A DNA stretch of 64,000 bases from Phycisphaerae bacterium (GCA_029260015.1 JAJDEB010000001.1:1-64000); one strand, 5' to 3'; positions 33,201 through 40,676 are shown, counted from the stretch's first letter. The notes: a model not told the origin generated them from the sequence alone. Translations and numbers: made by a program.

Positions 33201-36200
33201 AGATTGACGTCATCAGAATGCGCTATAATACTTATGGTGTGCGCCCAATGCGGCCACGTCGCGTATGTAAGCGGCAGGCCCCCTTCTGCGGGATAGAAAA
33301 ATGGATAAAACCAAGTTTTGTCCTCACCAGTGGCCAGCACCTCATCCGTTCCGAATGTTCGAAATATAGAGCGCGACTTGAACTGACTGGTGCCAACAAG
33401 CCGAACCATAGAAGGATCGCCAAGTAAGTCACCGCCTTCCAGATTGGCACACGAATCCATATAATTGTCACCTACTGCGAATTGCGTCGCGCTGAATGGC
33501 TTTCCACCGATTGAAGTAAGAACAAATGGCGTGTCAGAGCAAATCTCCGATGGCCCAGCGGCGGGCAATTCCACGTCAACAAAATCCATCGGTTGGCTAA
33601 GCGTCCATGCATGTCCCGTCGCACTGCCGTAAAACTGAACCGTCGTTTCTGGAACAATAGCCATGATCCGCACTAACTGAGGTCCAACTCCATTTTCGAA
33701 AACCTGAAATGGCGTGGTCGGAAGAGTCTCAATTATCCAGTCATCGGGTGAATTCTGAACCCAGGCATAGCGCAGCGCTGGACTAACGTATTCCGATCCC
33801 CAACGATGCGTTGGGAATTCAATGTTGAAATAAGCATCACATGTCGGAAAATCCCCAGGAATGTAGCCACAGCGATTGCCGCTGATCACACTAATTGGTT
33901 TTGTGGGATCAGGAACTTCTTCCATGCCAACGATCTTGACTGACTCAACTGTGGTCCCGGTGAGACGACGATAATCGTCAATTGCATTTGGCTTATCAAC
34001 TCCGCCATAGAACGCGTCTCCACGATTGAGCGTTTTAAGAATGCTTGTGGTTCCTGGTGCCTGACCTTCCAGGGTGTAAGGCGACTTAATCCGCACGAGC
34101 GTTCCATCTTCAGACGCCACGACAAGGAAGTGTGGAGATACGACTCCCACTCTTGGAAAGTCATATTGGTTTTGGTGAGTACTCACCATGTATGTAGGCC
34201 CCCAAGCGTCGACAGGCAGTACCAGAGAGGCATCTGCGACGTTGGGCATGTTGTTGAACATGACAACTCGAAATTCGCGATCTGCCCTAAGATGAACGGC
34301 ATTTTTTTGTACTGCGTTTTCGGTCCATTCGTAATGAGCTGCTTCGGGGATGTTTATGACCCGAACTTCGTTTGGAATAATGGCAACATCTGCTTGAAAC
34401 TGGGGTGGACCATCCATCGGCCATCGAATGTGAACCGTCGTTGGGACGGGGCCCGAGAGATGCAACTCAAGGAGCGACGGGTGACCAAAGCCTATCTCCG
34501 GAGAAATTGCGGGAAGGAACGTCAGGATGAATTCCTTACCCAGTTCATCTACAGCCCATGGACCGAGTTCGTAGGGGGCATCTGGCTCCTTGGCTCCCAG
34601 AGGGTCGCTAGGTTCATCGGCTGCGCAGGTAAATCCATCGGTACACCATTCTCCCACAGGACAGCACATCCTCTTGCCTGCAACATCTTCGCCGCAACAC
34701 ATCTGTCCCAATGGACAACATCGACTCTGTCCCGTACAACAATAATCTTTGACTGGGTCGCAGCCTCCACCGCACGCTGGCGTCGGATCCCCAGACAAAC
34801 ACTCGCCATTGACACATATCGCCCCCGGCGGACAGCCGTCGACAATTTCACCGCAACAAGTGTTGCCGAGCGGAATACATTCCGTCTGCCCAGGACAGCA
34901 CTGCTGGTTGTCTCCACAGGTCGCTTCACGACAGCAGGGGCCTAGTCCACAGATGCCGAAGCAACAGGTCTCGCCTGTGGGGCACACTTTTGTTTCACAA
35001 GTCTTGTAATTAAGGTTCACGGTACTTCCGCCCAAGGCGACTGCACCTATGTCAACAGCATTTTCCGAAGTTCTTGGCTGGCCATGCACGTCGAATGGAA
35101 GTGCCTCCGTGTCGTCACCGTCGCTATCTAGGTCTGTAATGTCGTCCGGAATCCAACTGACCAGCCCACCATCAATCAAAGATGACGAATCGTTGGCAGG
35201 GGCTATACTCGAACGTGAGTTTGGGAATTGCGGCGAATTCGCAGTGTTACCCGGCCCGGCCCAGCCGCCATTGATGCAGCAATATTCAACAAACGCATTT
35301 ACAGGATTTACGATTGCGATTTGAGAGGTTGCGGCGGAACCTCCCTCGTCCCGATTGTTCCAAAGTACAGAGTTGTATGCGATTAGGGTTCCCGCCACAT
35401 AGACACCAGCCCCACCCGGCGTTGTTGTTCCTACTGCCTTATTTTCTACTATCGTTGAGTTTCGAAGATCAATTCCTGCACCCTCTCCATAGATCGCGCC
35501 GCCTTGGTCACCAGAAATGTTCCACGCCATGACGATATTGTGTAAATCGACGTCCGGCCCATACAGATACAATGCACCGCCCTTGGAAGTCGCGGTGTTG
35601 TGTATAAACTCGCTACTGATCGCCCAGAAGAATTCCACTTGACCCTTGACGGACACAGCTCCGCCCAATTCGGCAGCGTTGCCTGAAAGTCTGCATCGCA
35701 CCAAGGCGAGAGAACCTTCTGTCAGCAGCACGCCTCCTCCCTGATTGTCGGGTGCAGTCCCATTCGCATTACCACCGTGAATGTTGAACCCATCTAGTCG
35801 AGTGATGCGCGTGATTTCTTCTGCCTCTTGGAGCGACACCACATGGTAACTGTTGTCCGAAGGATCATTGAGAATTCCGACGTCACCGCTGAGCGAAACG
35901 AAATGTTCGTTGATGTCGCGTTCGCTTAGATCTTCCTCATCGCCACCAAATCCGCCGTAGAGCGCAACGCCACTTGGTATATCAAAAGATGCTGACCGAT
36001 CGCCCGTTGTTTGCCCAATCCCCTCATCCGGACGATATACACCTTCTGCAACCCAAATCTGATTCACAAGCCCCTGTTGGCTAGCTGCCTCGGCAAGAGC
36101 ATCTTGCAAATGCGCATAGGCAGTTGTCCAATCCTGACCATCCTGTTGCGCTGGTGCCGCAGGCGTGTTCGTGTCGACATAGCGTACGACAACGGGATCA

Positions 36201-36679
36201 CACGCATCGCCAATGCCATCGCCGTCGGAGTCTTCCTGGCCGGGATTGGGCCAACAAAGGCAGTTGTCGGAACAACTGCTCGTCCCGCCCGTTGTGCATG
36301 GATTGCCACACGATTCTGATCCTTCGCAATCCTCTATACCGTCGCCGTCATCATCCAAAGTACACTGGCTGTCATTATCACAATCAGGCAAATCGAAATA
36401 TGTGCAGACATCGTTCTCACATACACCGATGTGACATGACGTCGTGTCTTCGCAGATCAATCCTTCGCAGCAAGTATTCACACAAGTCTGATCGCAAGGA
36501 CAATCACCATCCACGACGCAATCATCCTTAGCGTGACTCGAATTCACAGAAAGCAAACACACGCCAACTGCAAGTACAGCTACCCAGCCAAGCTTTTTCG
36601 GCTTAGCATCTTGAGCACAGATACTTTCAACACAGACACGATTGCTTTTTTCTTCGCTAACCGAGACGAGATGTTTCAC
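21299..36679 (-). CDS. Giant secreted Cys-rich / IgGFc-binding-like / Ig-repeat / RHS polymorphic toxin protein
   Basis: An uninterrupted frame encodes about 5,126 residues. I favour the GTG at 36679 (AAGGGG 6 nt upstream) over a TTG at 36709. In order, with approximate residues: signal-anchor ending NSSHA; Cys-rich/thrombospondin-type-3-like segment (DSDGDGIGDACD); parallel beta-helix 170-555; Cys-rich 560-690; IgGFc-binding-like domain 700-1150; a PKD-like domain; about 14 cadherin/He_PIG-like Ig repeats with DPDGD calcium motifs 1690-3100; the DUF6531-type RHS entry near 3320; YD repeats 3500-4850; the RHS core end RYYDQGVGTFVSRD; and a variable tip of about 215 residues, hydrophobic then basic. 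It is probably a cell-surface toxin-delivery filament. Confidence 0.9.
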   Translation of the reverse strand: MKHLVSVSEEKSNRVCVESICAQDAKPKKLGWVAVLAVGVCLLSVNSSHAKDDCVVDGDCPCDQTCVNTCCEGLICEDTTSCHIGVCENDVCTYFDLPDCDNDSQCTLDDDGDGIEDCEGSESCGNPCTTGGTSSCSDNCLCWPNPGQEDSDGDGIGDACDPVVVRYVDTNTPAAPAQQDGQDWTTAYAHLQDALAEAASQQGLVNQIWVAEGVYRPDEGIGQTTGDRSASFDIPSGVALYGGFGGDEEDLSERDINEHFVSLSGDVGILNDPSDNSYHVVSLQEAEEITRITRLDGFNIHGGNANGTAPDNQGGGVLLTEGSLALVRCRLSGNAAELGGAVSVKGQVEFFWAISSEFIHNTATSKGGALYLYGPDVDLHNIVMAWNISGDQGGAIYGEGAGIDLRNSTIVENKAVGTTTPGGAGVYVAGTLIAYNSVLWNNRDEGGSAATSQIAIVNPVNAFVEYCCINGGWAGPGNTANSPQFPNSRSSIAPANDSSSLIDGGLVSWIPDDITDLDSDGDDTEALPFDVHGQPRTSENAVDIGAVALGGSTVNLNYKTCETKVCPTGETCCFGICGLGPCCREATCGDNQQCCPGQTECIPLGNTCCGEIVDGCPPGAICVNGECLSGDPTPACGGGCDPVKDYCCTGQSRCCPLGQMCCGEDVAGKRMCCPVGEWCTDGFTCAADEPSDPLGAKEPDAPYELGPWAVDELGKEFILTFLPAISPEIGFGHPSLLELHLSGPVPTTVHIRWPMDGPPQFQADVAIIPNEVRVINIPEAAHYEWTENAVQKNAVHLRADREFRVVMFNNMPNVADASLVLPVDAWGPTYMVSTHQNQYDFPRVGVVSPHFLVVASEDGTLVRIKSPYTLEGQAPGTTSILKTLNRGDAFYGGVDKPNAIDDYRRLTGTTVESVKIVGMEEVPDPTKPISVISGNRCGYIPGDFPTCDAYFNIEFPTHRWGSEYVSPALRYAWVQNSPDDWIIETLPTTPFQVFENGVGPQLVRIMAIVPETTVQFYGSATGHAWTLSQPMDFVDVELPAAGPSEICSDTPFVLTSIGGKPFSATQFAVGDNYMDSCANLEGGDLLGDPSMVRLVGTSQFKSRSIFRTFGTDEVLATGEDKTWFYPFFYPAEGGLPLTYATWPHWAHTISIIAHSDDVNLVPATGSTNVFLDGQALSTQEFVRASFGGVDTDWYSAWVHLTPGTHIVESTSQERGHSVTVFATAVDDTNLYNTNVLFEHLVDMEAPEVGCTPNGDSAFDCWAKELRSEDTNGNWTLDDDGQLDEDVNDSGFLDIDTGLWYFFKAEGWVNLEILNMTYVSGNENDRTFRIQRIDDEFGASGDLYVYDMKGNRAVIPINIAAPIEALIIFKDGQGAITETNECTIVTVTSEESSSAAGSGILFSEWDLTSPDSMPFDAIDSIGESFDYAWVTDTQVDCGGADCSDFNVALRITDENETNAEAVSSIRILDLAPEATSVIGPENVLVGQTVCFSAGSNSACDPIVDFNWDFDVDVAGDGVTVEEFVAEVDIHGAAQCTSWDTAGAYWVGAQAVDSDDDTLIGLLQVAVSAGPALFNKADVLTASAALFSYDPIEEGNEVTQRFDVSLVNVGETTVSGPYYIRFNNVAPDGADLAADLDVSGPIPDLAGEPHIEIPGPAKLVPGASTPAVTLVWSLGEGAMDALSFEAVPFAPQREPVFTILPKSIGTEGQLYESLIRAEDPDGDSVYYELVDGTAPSGMSIEPTTGVIRWIPGESDASPVGNPYMIKIRALDGYAGSFAEHTLGLTILKVNQAPRIDSEPETLVKSGVNFEYTIVAADLDGDGLTIEVTSIPGDISMTLTPQTQVGNERVAELEWTDTGTFDQATFHVVVTDDDADQSLVAEQVFTVYVSDCEFPPVITHIDDKTASEGLPFVAAADVEIAEGDEAFYQLSNAPAGMTINGEGLIQWTPSYTDHGFYLVKVTVSTSEDIDPEVTSSALRCSDSTVFRLDVQDRNGRPVIHSGLSATVEEGDPFVYQIEASDPDGDELRYEIFDEPDGMTVGALTGIVTWIPSQTAASESNDFGIRVRDTADAFDEEEVLLNVIAVDVPPVIDSSPVYGTIVGQQYIYQVVAHDPDSLDGPGVSYTAEVIPFDNGFGIDGGTGKITWQASGSDLEESPFQVIVIVTDVNDNPAVQAYDLYVNRAPNPPGLVSVPSISLEEPIKHYAFEGESYSQNVLVDDIDHDAGDNPDLEYFIDIENLDGSAVPTMTLPDFSGSTQPNGVITWVPDASQIGNGFVIEVQFTDADGLFDYLRYPIFVLDNIGPVPPIVNIEDPVPAAPVGELFELQVTVIDPGLGESPPESMTYSLEPRDVGGVLIPPPVGLMIENTTEPHRSILWTPSDAQIGTHPIQFSVKDSAYPEVVVQFDVTVTHGGGNSPPVIKAFPSPPKEAEVDENYAYQVKFHDPDYGDSHEFTLLESPASAELDRFTGLLTWVPQKEQEGVARFNLRVTDSHGAYDEQGYSVAVSPQDTSPSQLNRLPEFTSSPTTSVIFEATFEYVVTYEDDDGDNIQFSVEDYPVGLAAVETVGQSNSYTLTWVTSEADQGRHPIRIRIEDEHHAFVEQAFNLDVVATGNTPPIFTSSPTETAQVGQSFGYALTAYDDGDSSCSSCTYSMEYKPAGAVLSGNVIAWAPRIGQLGANCFRVRVTDGSGTAWDEQEFCVTVSDDGNNHAPEITSMPILRAIPDSVYEYSVGIVDPDQSDWHTFEVLEGPGNEMTFNSLASGLLVWNVPSGQVQGNVPVRIRVTDSAGASGEQSFEITVSDDCANNPPRITSTPIETAELNEPYTYELEAIDPDGDTLTWDALVIKPSGMTLDTASTPAKLSWNPATPLGTYLVSVNVRDSADATAEQTFTITVSNDGANHPPQFITEPIRRAVAGRKYTYLAEARDPENDTPIDFEILSPIPGTPDHAMTVSQETDTEGKVEWMTEEDDAGWHDVVLRASDDLDYWADQKFRLELVGNTPLRIVSHPVVRAIEGKPYTYQIEVFDPDEDEFNYSVSMTPQTTPAADVGDDGLLTWDPPSVGDYVVEIVASSQGDAQETDTQRFTIKVDSLADGDHYAPDLTVNVAENPIVDNTATILISARDDVQLLPVMSPAVDLKIIQPDDTILVDTSVDLDANGDATHSQLSLTAEGRYIVEVTANDESGKSTTRKTDFILQTSVDAEAPEVMITSPNPSQSLGAGAGFEQGTLTDETVIRGWANDHVADGNFYKYTLSYKPVGTPDSEFDEFVTSYEPAGSKGQVAALGVLDPTTMANGTYVVRLQAWDTYGRTRHFDQTYSIAGNLKVGNFTMSFQDINVPVSGIPITVVRTYDSRITTKGDFGEGWKLELASVTASESRTMESNWVTNIVGFSSCEIEPGSSHAVTITWPGGRTEVFEMEIEHAAAQLLLGSGGVCPSIPVHEVTFRRSSPGTSELVLIGTKPDLWWPEDERIGIEDGLEQPPREWEPEGYRLTAADGAIYDFQRGLTYLAPLKLVRITDRNGNTVSFSDDGIIHSGGLSVQFERDGNGRIARIIDPEQNRIIYKYNDEGQLTSVIDQENNETSFVYNLEGKLIDVIDPRGIKVAKNVYDDDGRLIKTIDAEGYAITYDRNLDDNTETITNRLGIKSKYTYNNKGNVTEEVVDFGEDTSLTTRYIHDGNDNVIRTILPQSVSVDDYIPPHEDYPNNDNDENPVVNIDGEDMRMLYTITLYDEFNNTVLSQDIDGNVTEYTYNEFQQPRTITDPKSRITEYYYDSTGNLTRIRSPEPGAYTHFTYDENGNVKSTENALSQGTEQTYDDYGYLVEQEDILGNVTTYINDLLGRQTEMHTSRTPAPWNPNGTADEEIVTKTFYDALGRVVRSIDPLGNETLTTYNGIGKQETVTSVSGTTRYEYDARGNLTYTEYPDGTSTESIYDAEARSIATRDRDNNWTWTEYDRMGRVVRTYVPRKAGGAESPCGDAFPCSWSGEEPDWAFSETVYDELGRAHIQRDERENETITTYAQDNDNPLRIVKNADNKETKYYYDNGGQLSKVEDANNHFTYFEYDESGRQTKTIKHDQTYTEVEYDIAGRKAAEWDANRVKTSYEYDQAGRLTAVVDANLKRTEYEYSPSGSRILQRDARGRETKMAYDLAGRLIYRELPADDLVETFEYDDIGNMTAHTDFIGQITRFEYDPITNRMTKKILPFTKFGTDWNGTTAGGSGGGQAVSGTVDFVFAATAQGALGDIAISGNHNLAPPYTISIEKPTVPEQILSQQITETGEFSISWAAPSGHLEALEAGELMIRIEKDGNWLDSSFVGRSPIVEYEYSDGGQRTKAGRDEFVYDDRGRLVRESKGARENILYNYSDDAQNTRTLEIQSLAPGPGGESPDTSTFVKYRYDVLNRLSTVSDDNDASFTTYTYENVGNRATTTYPNQTQAAYAYDDLNRLLSLTNKRDAGGSAEPFAEYVYTVTDAGNRTNVIDSHDAANQDKDRNVEYKYDALYRLTREIITEDDGTISRSIEYTYDAVGNRETMTVRNTDLDPAGPCITKAVTTYVYDDNDRLESSSTVVNPISVVAQARFNDYYGRRPKGWTRWFVMGFATVTLSAFFAPLLMPYGRRLGRRARRQRIRTACIAAFFVPLMAVDPQTVDAFTTEALRAQAAIAAGISLDCTQAQLAGSQVTYDYDANGNQTGRTTTKDSVETIETFIFDAENRLAAYRKSVGGTQNHAASAAYTYDADGIRSSKTTAGKTILYTTDKNRQYAQVLEERDASDGSLLVSYTYGDDLISQKRPDGSSGFDTRYYHYDGQMSTRVLSDDSATPASVAITDRYNYDAFGNNLKTESLTDNAYRYSGEQFDATTGLYYLRARYYDQGVGTFVSRDSFGGVESDPVTLHKYLYTGNSPVDRIDPSGNTWTLSGAVTVAAITGIVVNSVLDGINGGFRGIVKGILVGIAQATIFAFTVGALGVVLGFSAIATFLYTVGLTLFAAFAIVGEIGFGIDAILHAESALEATLLTIILALTLFQTLAARGKGPKGNMGRYQIRNGVRRSFAAKKKGKSKIRADIVDNSDTVIRENVEVDIDDLRSPKQKILVDTPDRQDRLQRIFDADADVLPNIRISEGGNGTTIADITLDLQGDG

Positions 36680-36713
36680 GACATTCCCCTTGCAATCTGC
36701 CTGAGGCAAGTTT

Positions 36714-36744
36714 CAGTTCAAACACTTCAAACACTTCAAACAAA
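36714..36744 (-). repeat. Three 9-bp direct repeats upstream of the giant RHS gene
   Basis: On the minus strand GTTTGAAGT occurs twice in tandem and is followed by GTTTGAACT, ending about 35 bp before the GTG at 36679. Short tandem repeats here could bind a regulator or be simple slippage. No promoter consensus is obvious beside them. Confidence 0.5.
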
Positions 36745-36787
36745 CGACATAGCACTGACTGGCTCAAGATAGTGGCTGGCTTAAGAT

Positions 36788-38431
36788 TTAGGGTTGCGCA
36801 TCATCGATGGCATAATAGATTCGACGATCAGTTGTTTCAGAACTCGCGATAGCTTGAATCAACCGATTCGGGTTGGGATTTGCGGCTCGGAACCTTACGT
36901 TAATGTCAAGATTGTAAACGGTCTGCCAATCGACCCCGAATAGGGCGTAAAGCGAATCGCCCTCGACAATATCGATACCGCCGTACAAGACGCCTTCCCG
37001 AGTTATTTGAACATCCGGATCACGACTGGGCGTTACAACTTCGTCTGTTGAAGTTGCGCCTGCAGGCGCAGAACCGCCAACTGCACCACCTATTGATTCG
37101 TTCTCAGAGTCTACATTGGGTGACGGAAGTAGAATCAGACTTTCAGAATCGGATGCATTGCGTAAAGGCACAAATATACGACTGCTTTCCACATCTTCAG
37201 GATCGCAGCCCAAACAGCGGACATTCATCGGATCCGGGTTCGCGATGCGGAATCGGGTGTTGATGGGAAGATCGTAAACGTAGGCCCATCGGTTACCTAG
37301 AAGACTGTGCAATGAATCGCGAGATCTTAAATCAATTCCGCCATACACGATTCCGTCGATTTCAAGCTCGACATCAGGTATACGGGAAGGAGGCACAAAC
37401 TGAGTGCCGTCAACTGCAACCCCCATGATTCCCAGCTTCAGATCCTGTTTCAAGGGACTCTGCGATTCGATGGTTGCCCTAGCCAGTTCATCCCGAACGA
37501 GTTGACGGGCACCTGAACGAATGCGGGCCACCTTGATGCCAAGAAAATTGTCACGGGCAATGCCATATTGTACATAACGCGCCAGTTCCGTTGCACTTGC
37601 CATAGGTGGTCTGCAATGAAGCAGATTGACGCTGAGCCCGTCCTTTTCAATGACTCCCATGTGGAAACAACGCGGCCTGCGCACGCGTTCACTGCGGTCA
37701 AGATTGTTGCCAATGAAAAAGACGACATCCCCACTCTGAAGTGAATCGAACGTGTCCTTGATCGTTTCAGCAAAGACATAACTGGTAATCATTGACACAC
37801 CGAATCCATCGATTCCAACGGGCGATACAAGGGCTCCAGTTCCTGAGGCATAGGTATTTGAACTTACTTCGATCTCCAAGAATTTGGCTTGACGATCCGT
37901 CACAATATTCAACGGCTCCAAGGTGCCGCCCAATTGAGCCGACACATCTTCGAGCAGCCATCCATTGTTGGTCAGCCAATCGGCAATCGGATAGTGATTG
38001 ACGTTGGCAAAATCGGTGTCGTTTCCACCCTCATAACGAAGCCTTCGCTGAAGCCGATAAGCGTCTTCCCATGAGTCGGTCAGAGCCAGTGAGACCACTC
38101 GTTCCGTCCATGTGACACAATCCGCTTCCAAAAGCGCTTGCGATTTGGAGTCGCGTTTGTACCTGATGCCAAGGCTCTTACGCGCGTAGTGAACAATGTC
38201 CAAGTTGGGCGCTGGAAGGGCTCCGTTTAGAGAGTTTCGCCTCAATTCCATGTATCGCGCAAGTTTTCTGTGGTTTCCCAACTTGTGCACTCGTTGTTGA
38301 GAAAGACCCTGCAGTTCCGCCACCCCGTTCGACGTGAGAGCTTCAATCCCTGTGGGTGCAGGTTGCTGGGCCTGGGCGTGACCTGATGCAAGAACCCAAA
38401 TGGTCAATACGCCCAAAAGATAGATTCTCAT
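36788..38431 (-). CDS. Secreted DUF1460-type (NlpC/P60-like) amidase with two LysM-like repeats
   Basis: This 547-residue protein begins with a signal peptide (MRIYLLGVLTIWVLASGHAQA). The DUF1460 domain has the catalytic Cys105 in DCVTWTERVVSLAL, NVNHYPIADWLTNNGW, and the later CFHMGVIE histidine. DUF1460 proteins resemble N-acetylmuramoyl-L-alanine amidases or cysteine peptidases acting on cell-wall peptides. The C-terminus has two about 45-residue LysM-like units (RDSLHSLLGNRWAYVYDL and GDSLYALFGVDWQTVYNL), each followed by FRIANPDP or FRAANPNP. GGAG stands 7 nt before the ATG at 38431. It may remodel the wall for the giant protein encoded 108 bp downstream. Confidence 0.78.
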   Translation of the reverse strand: MRIYLLGVLTIWVLASGHAQAQQPAPTGIEALTSNGVAELQGLSQQRVHKLGNHRKLARYMELRRNSLNGALPAPNLDIVHYARKSLGIRYKRDSKSQALLEADCVTWTERVVSLALTDSWEDAYRLQRRLRYEGGNDTDFANVNHYPIADWLTNNGWLLEDVSAQLGGTLEPLNIVTDRQAKFLEIEVSSNTYASGTGALVSPVGIDGFGVSMITSYVFAETIKDTFDSLQSGDVVFFIGNNLDRSERVRRPRCFHMGVIEKDGLSVNLLHCRPPMASATELARYVQYGIARDNFLGIKVARIRSGARQLVRDELARATIESQSPLKQDLKLGIMGVAVDGTQFVPPSRIPDVELEIDGIVYGGIDLRSRDSLHSLLGNRWAYVYDLPINTRFRIANPDPMNVRCLGCDPEDVESSRIFVPLRNASDSESLILLPSPNVDSENESIGGAVGGSAPAGATSTDEVVTPSRDPDVQITREGVLYGGIDIVEGDSLYALFGVDWQTVYNLDINVRFRAANPNPNRLIQAIASSETTDRRIYYAIDDAQP

Positions 38432-39455
38432 TGAATATCTCCAGATCATTCTTCACATGCCAACTGCGTGACACCTTCATGCAAATGGCACGCTTTGTGG
38501 GATACGGCTCGAATGCCAAGAACTTGCACAACAATTTGTGAAAACGGGACGGTCAAGTTGGAGGAATGTCGCGAATTGGAATTTAGAGGTGGTTCGTGCC
38601 ACGATGCGATCCTCCAGCCCTGCGGATACGATCTTGCACTACACGATCTTGCTCAACGCAATGAGTATCGCCATGTCCGGCTCAGATGCTTGGCGGTCCT
38701 GCGATGCTCCATTTATACACAGCACTGACAGCGAATTGCAAATCGTAAAACATTCAATCGCAGATAAACACAAATACTGACAGGTACTCAGCGATCAAGA
38801 TTCATGGGGTCACGTGGGCCAGCTCGAATCGTTGCTCCTGCATCCTCAGAATCTACCTAAGTGAACGATTGATTCATTCAAATAGGGTTCATCTCGTCGT
38901 CACAGGTTACAGAAAAACAAGCCGACAGTACCTTCGTGAATCGACCGTTACTTCATACTGTCAAACAAGTTGGCATGGATGTGAGTAAAACAGAGCCTGC
39001 GAAGCGAAACAACACAATCTCCGTCATATATAGCGTGAACGAGAGACGCACGGCGCGCACTCATCCATTTTTTTTTCGATGTCAGCGCCATGTTCACGCG
39101 ATAACACCGTGGACAATGAGCCATTTCGCGCTGTAATGCCTTTCCGCGAATGCATTTGTGTGTTGGAGGCCCAGGTGCTGTCCCCCACAAGAAACGTGGT
39201 GTGCCGTTGGGCGTCCTCACCGATATGACTTGGCTGTTGATTGCTCTTTTCTCGGATTCCAGCCAATGGGCGGAACTCAATTAGGTAATATTACCCAATT
39301 TACCTCGCGCAGCGTTTCAAAGGTAAGTTCTCAATTTAACTTCAAGAGAACCGACCCTTGCCTTCCGCTATTCAGGCGAAGACTTATGAATCGTTGACGC
39401 GACAGAATATAGAATTCAATTCGACAGGCGGCGATGGATCGCAAGTGAAAAGCCC
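38432..39455. other. 1-kb intergenic region with inverted repeats, no credible gene
   Basis: Short frames occur on both strands but lack ribosome-binding sites and motifs. The region separates the secreted-protein genes from the second mobile element. Near its right end are a near-perfect palindrome (39279-39300) and an inverted repeat GTTCTC/GAGAAC (39327-39332, 39346-39351). It is the likely location of an element boundary, but I could not find a duplicated attachment core. Confidence 0.4.
39279..39300. promoter_or_regulatory. 22-bp near-perfect palindrome near the second recombinase
   Basis: A perfect 12-bp core, GGTAATATTACC (39284-39295), is flanked by AATT on both sides with one mismatched position each side. 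It lies about 155 bp beyond the 3' end of the recombinase. It could be an operator, a replication-related site or part of an attachment site. Confidence 0.5.
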
Positions 39456-40676
39456 TCACGCAACCAACGTGATTTCGCTTTCTCTCGCCACCTCCTGGCG
39501 TTTTCTCATACGACCGAGACCGTTCTGTTGAATCAGATCGTTGACCTCCTCAAACATGACTCGGTTATTCGCGTCGATTCTAGACTGGAGCGCAAGGATG
39601 GTGTGCTGAAGTTCTCGATGGCGATGATCGGCGATCGTGAGTTGATCTCGAAGATGCTCTAATTCATGGGTCGTGGAAGTGGCTCGGTGCTGATGGAATT
39701 GTTTCTTGGCTTTTCGTGTGTCCATTGCGAGCCAGTTTGCGTATTTTTGAATCTCTCGTGATCCAGGGCGATGACCGAGTCGCCGGTTGGCTTCGTCCGT
39801 CGAGCATCCCTTGTTCAACAAATCGCATGCCATTGAACTGCGGAGATCCTTGAGTCGCACCTTTTCACCGCGCGGCGAACAATGTACTCCAGCCTTGTCA
39901 GTCGCCCGCTCGACAATCTTGGCCGCCATGCGGGCCCCAATTCCAAACAAGAGATCGTCGTCACTGCGGTGCGCCAGTATGGTGTCGAGCGCCTCCACCG
40001 TTTCAGCGTAGTTGGTGATTTCCATTCGCGGCATTCGGGCGCGTTTCAAAATAGATCTGTCGAGACTCACTTCGTACTCGGCTTGGTTGGTTTCGGGGTC
40101 GGTATGCCTGCGCAAATCACACTTTCGCAATTGCAATAGCGCTCCAACATTCTCCCCGACATCCCAGGCCAGCCACAGAAACGCCACATGCTCTGGCTTG
40201 GTGACCATTCGCACCATCTTCCGAAAATCCGCCTCTGGAATGAAGCGCGGTTCCTCCTTGGCTTCAGGGATGTAGAATTCCATAACTTCACGAGCAAGGT
40301 CGTCCTTGCCCACCAATGCAAACGGTTTACCGCGCAGAATCCTGCGATAATACGTGTCCTTGCCCTTCACGGGCTTGCCATATCGCGTGAGGATCTTCCC
40401 ATCCTCCACATCGTCGTAGACGCGCTTTATGTCCTCTCTGGTGAGGTTTTTCCACGGCTTGTTACCGAACCACCGATTGACCGTGCGAAGCCGTGTGAGG
40501 TACCAGTAAACCGTCTTGTACGATTGCTCATCCAGCGCGGGCATCCGGTTGATTCGCTTGAGCTTGTATTCTTCGTACTTGAGGAACTCTTCAAATACCT
40601 GACGGTTTTCCGCGCAGATCTCCGGATCAGTTAGAAGCTTTTCCTTTGCAGTGAAGTATCGTTGTTTCCAGATCAT
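39456..40676 (-). CDS. Divergent tyrosine recombinase with C-terminal coiled coil
   Basis: This 406-residue protein has an N-terminal SAM-like domain (about 20-165) and a recombinase-like domain (165-320). It shows LKDLRSSMACDLLNKG in place of HxxR, then RRLGHRPGSREIQKYANW with the His and candidate nucleophile Tyr. The first catalytic arginine is not in its usual place: DVGENVGALLQL has Asn where Arg is expected. A KxxR-like box resembles archaeal-virus integrases. Residues 330-385 are predicted coiled coil. It may be an integrase with altered chemistry or a degenerate one. It is the outermost gene of the second element. Confidence 0.72.
   Translation of the reverse strand: MIWKQRYFTAKEKLLTDPEICAENRQVFEEFLKYEEYKLKRINRMPALDEQSYKTVYWYLTRLRTVNRWFGNKPWKNLTREDIKRVYDDVEDGKILTRYGKPVKGKDTYYRRILRGKPFALVGKDDLAREVMEFYIPEAKEEPRFIPEADFRKMVRMVTKPEHVAFLWLAWDVGENVGALLQLRKCDLRRHTDPETNQAEYEVSLDRSILKRARMPRMEITNYAETVEALDTILAHRSDDDLLFGIGARMAAKIVERATDKAGVHCSPRGEKVRLKDLRSSMACDLLNKGCSTDEANRRLGHRPGSREIQKYANWLAMDTRKAKKQFHQHRATSTTHELEHLRDQLTIADHRHRELQHTILALQSRIDANNRVMFEEVNDLIQQNGLGRMRKRQEVARESEITLVA

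Noticed and set aside
21299..36709. Many 60-270-codon plus-strand frames opposite the giant RHS gene, and CRISPR-like spacing of its Ig repeats
   Set aside because: The minus-strand frame is continuous with clear domain content. The repeats are protein-level repeats about 90-110 residues long with diverged DNA, not a CRISPR array.
38468..39280. Short frames on both strands between the amidase and recombinase genes
   Set aside because: They have no ribosome-binding sites, overlap each other in several frames and show no recognisable motif.
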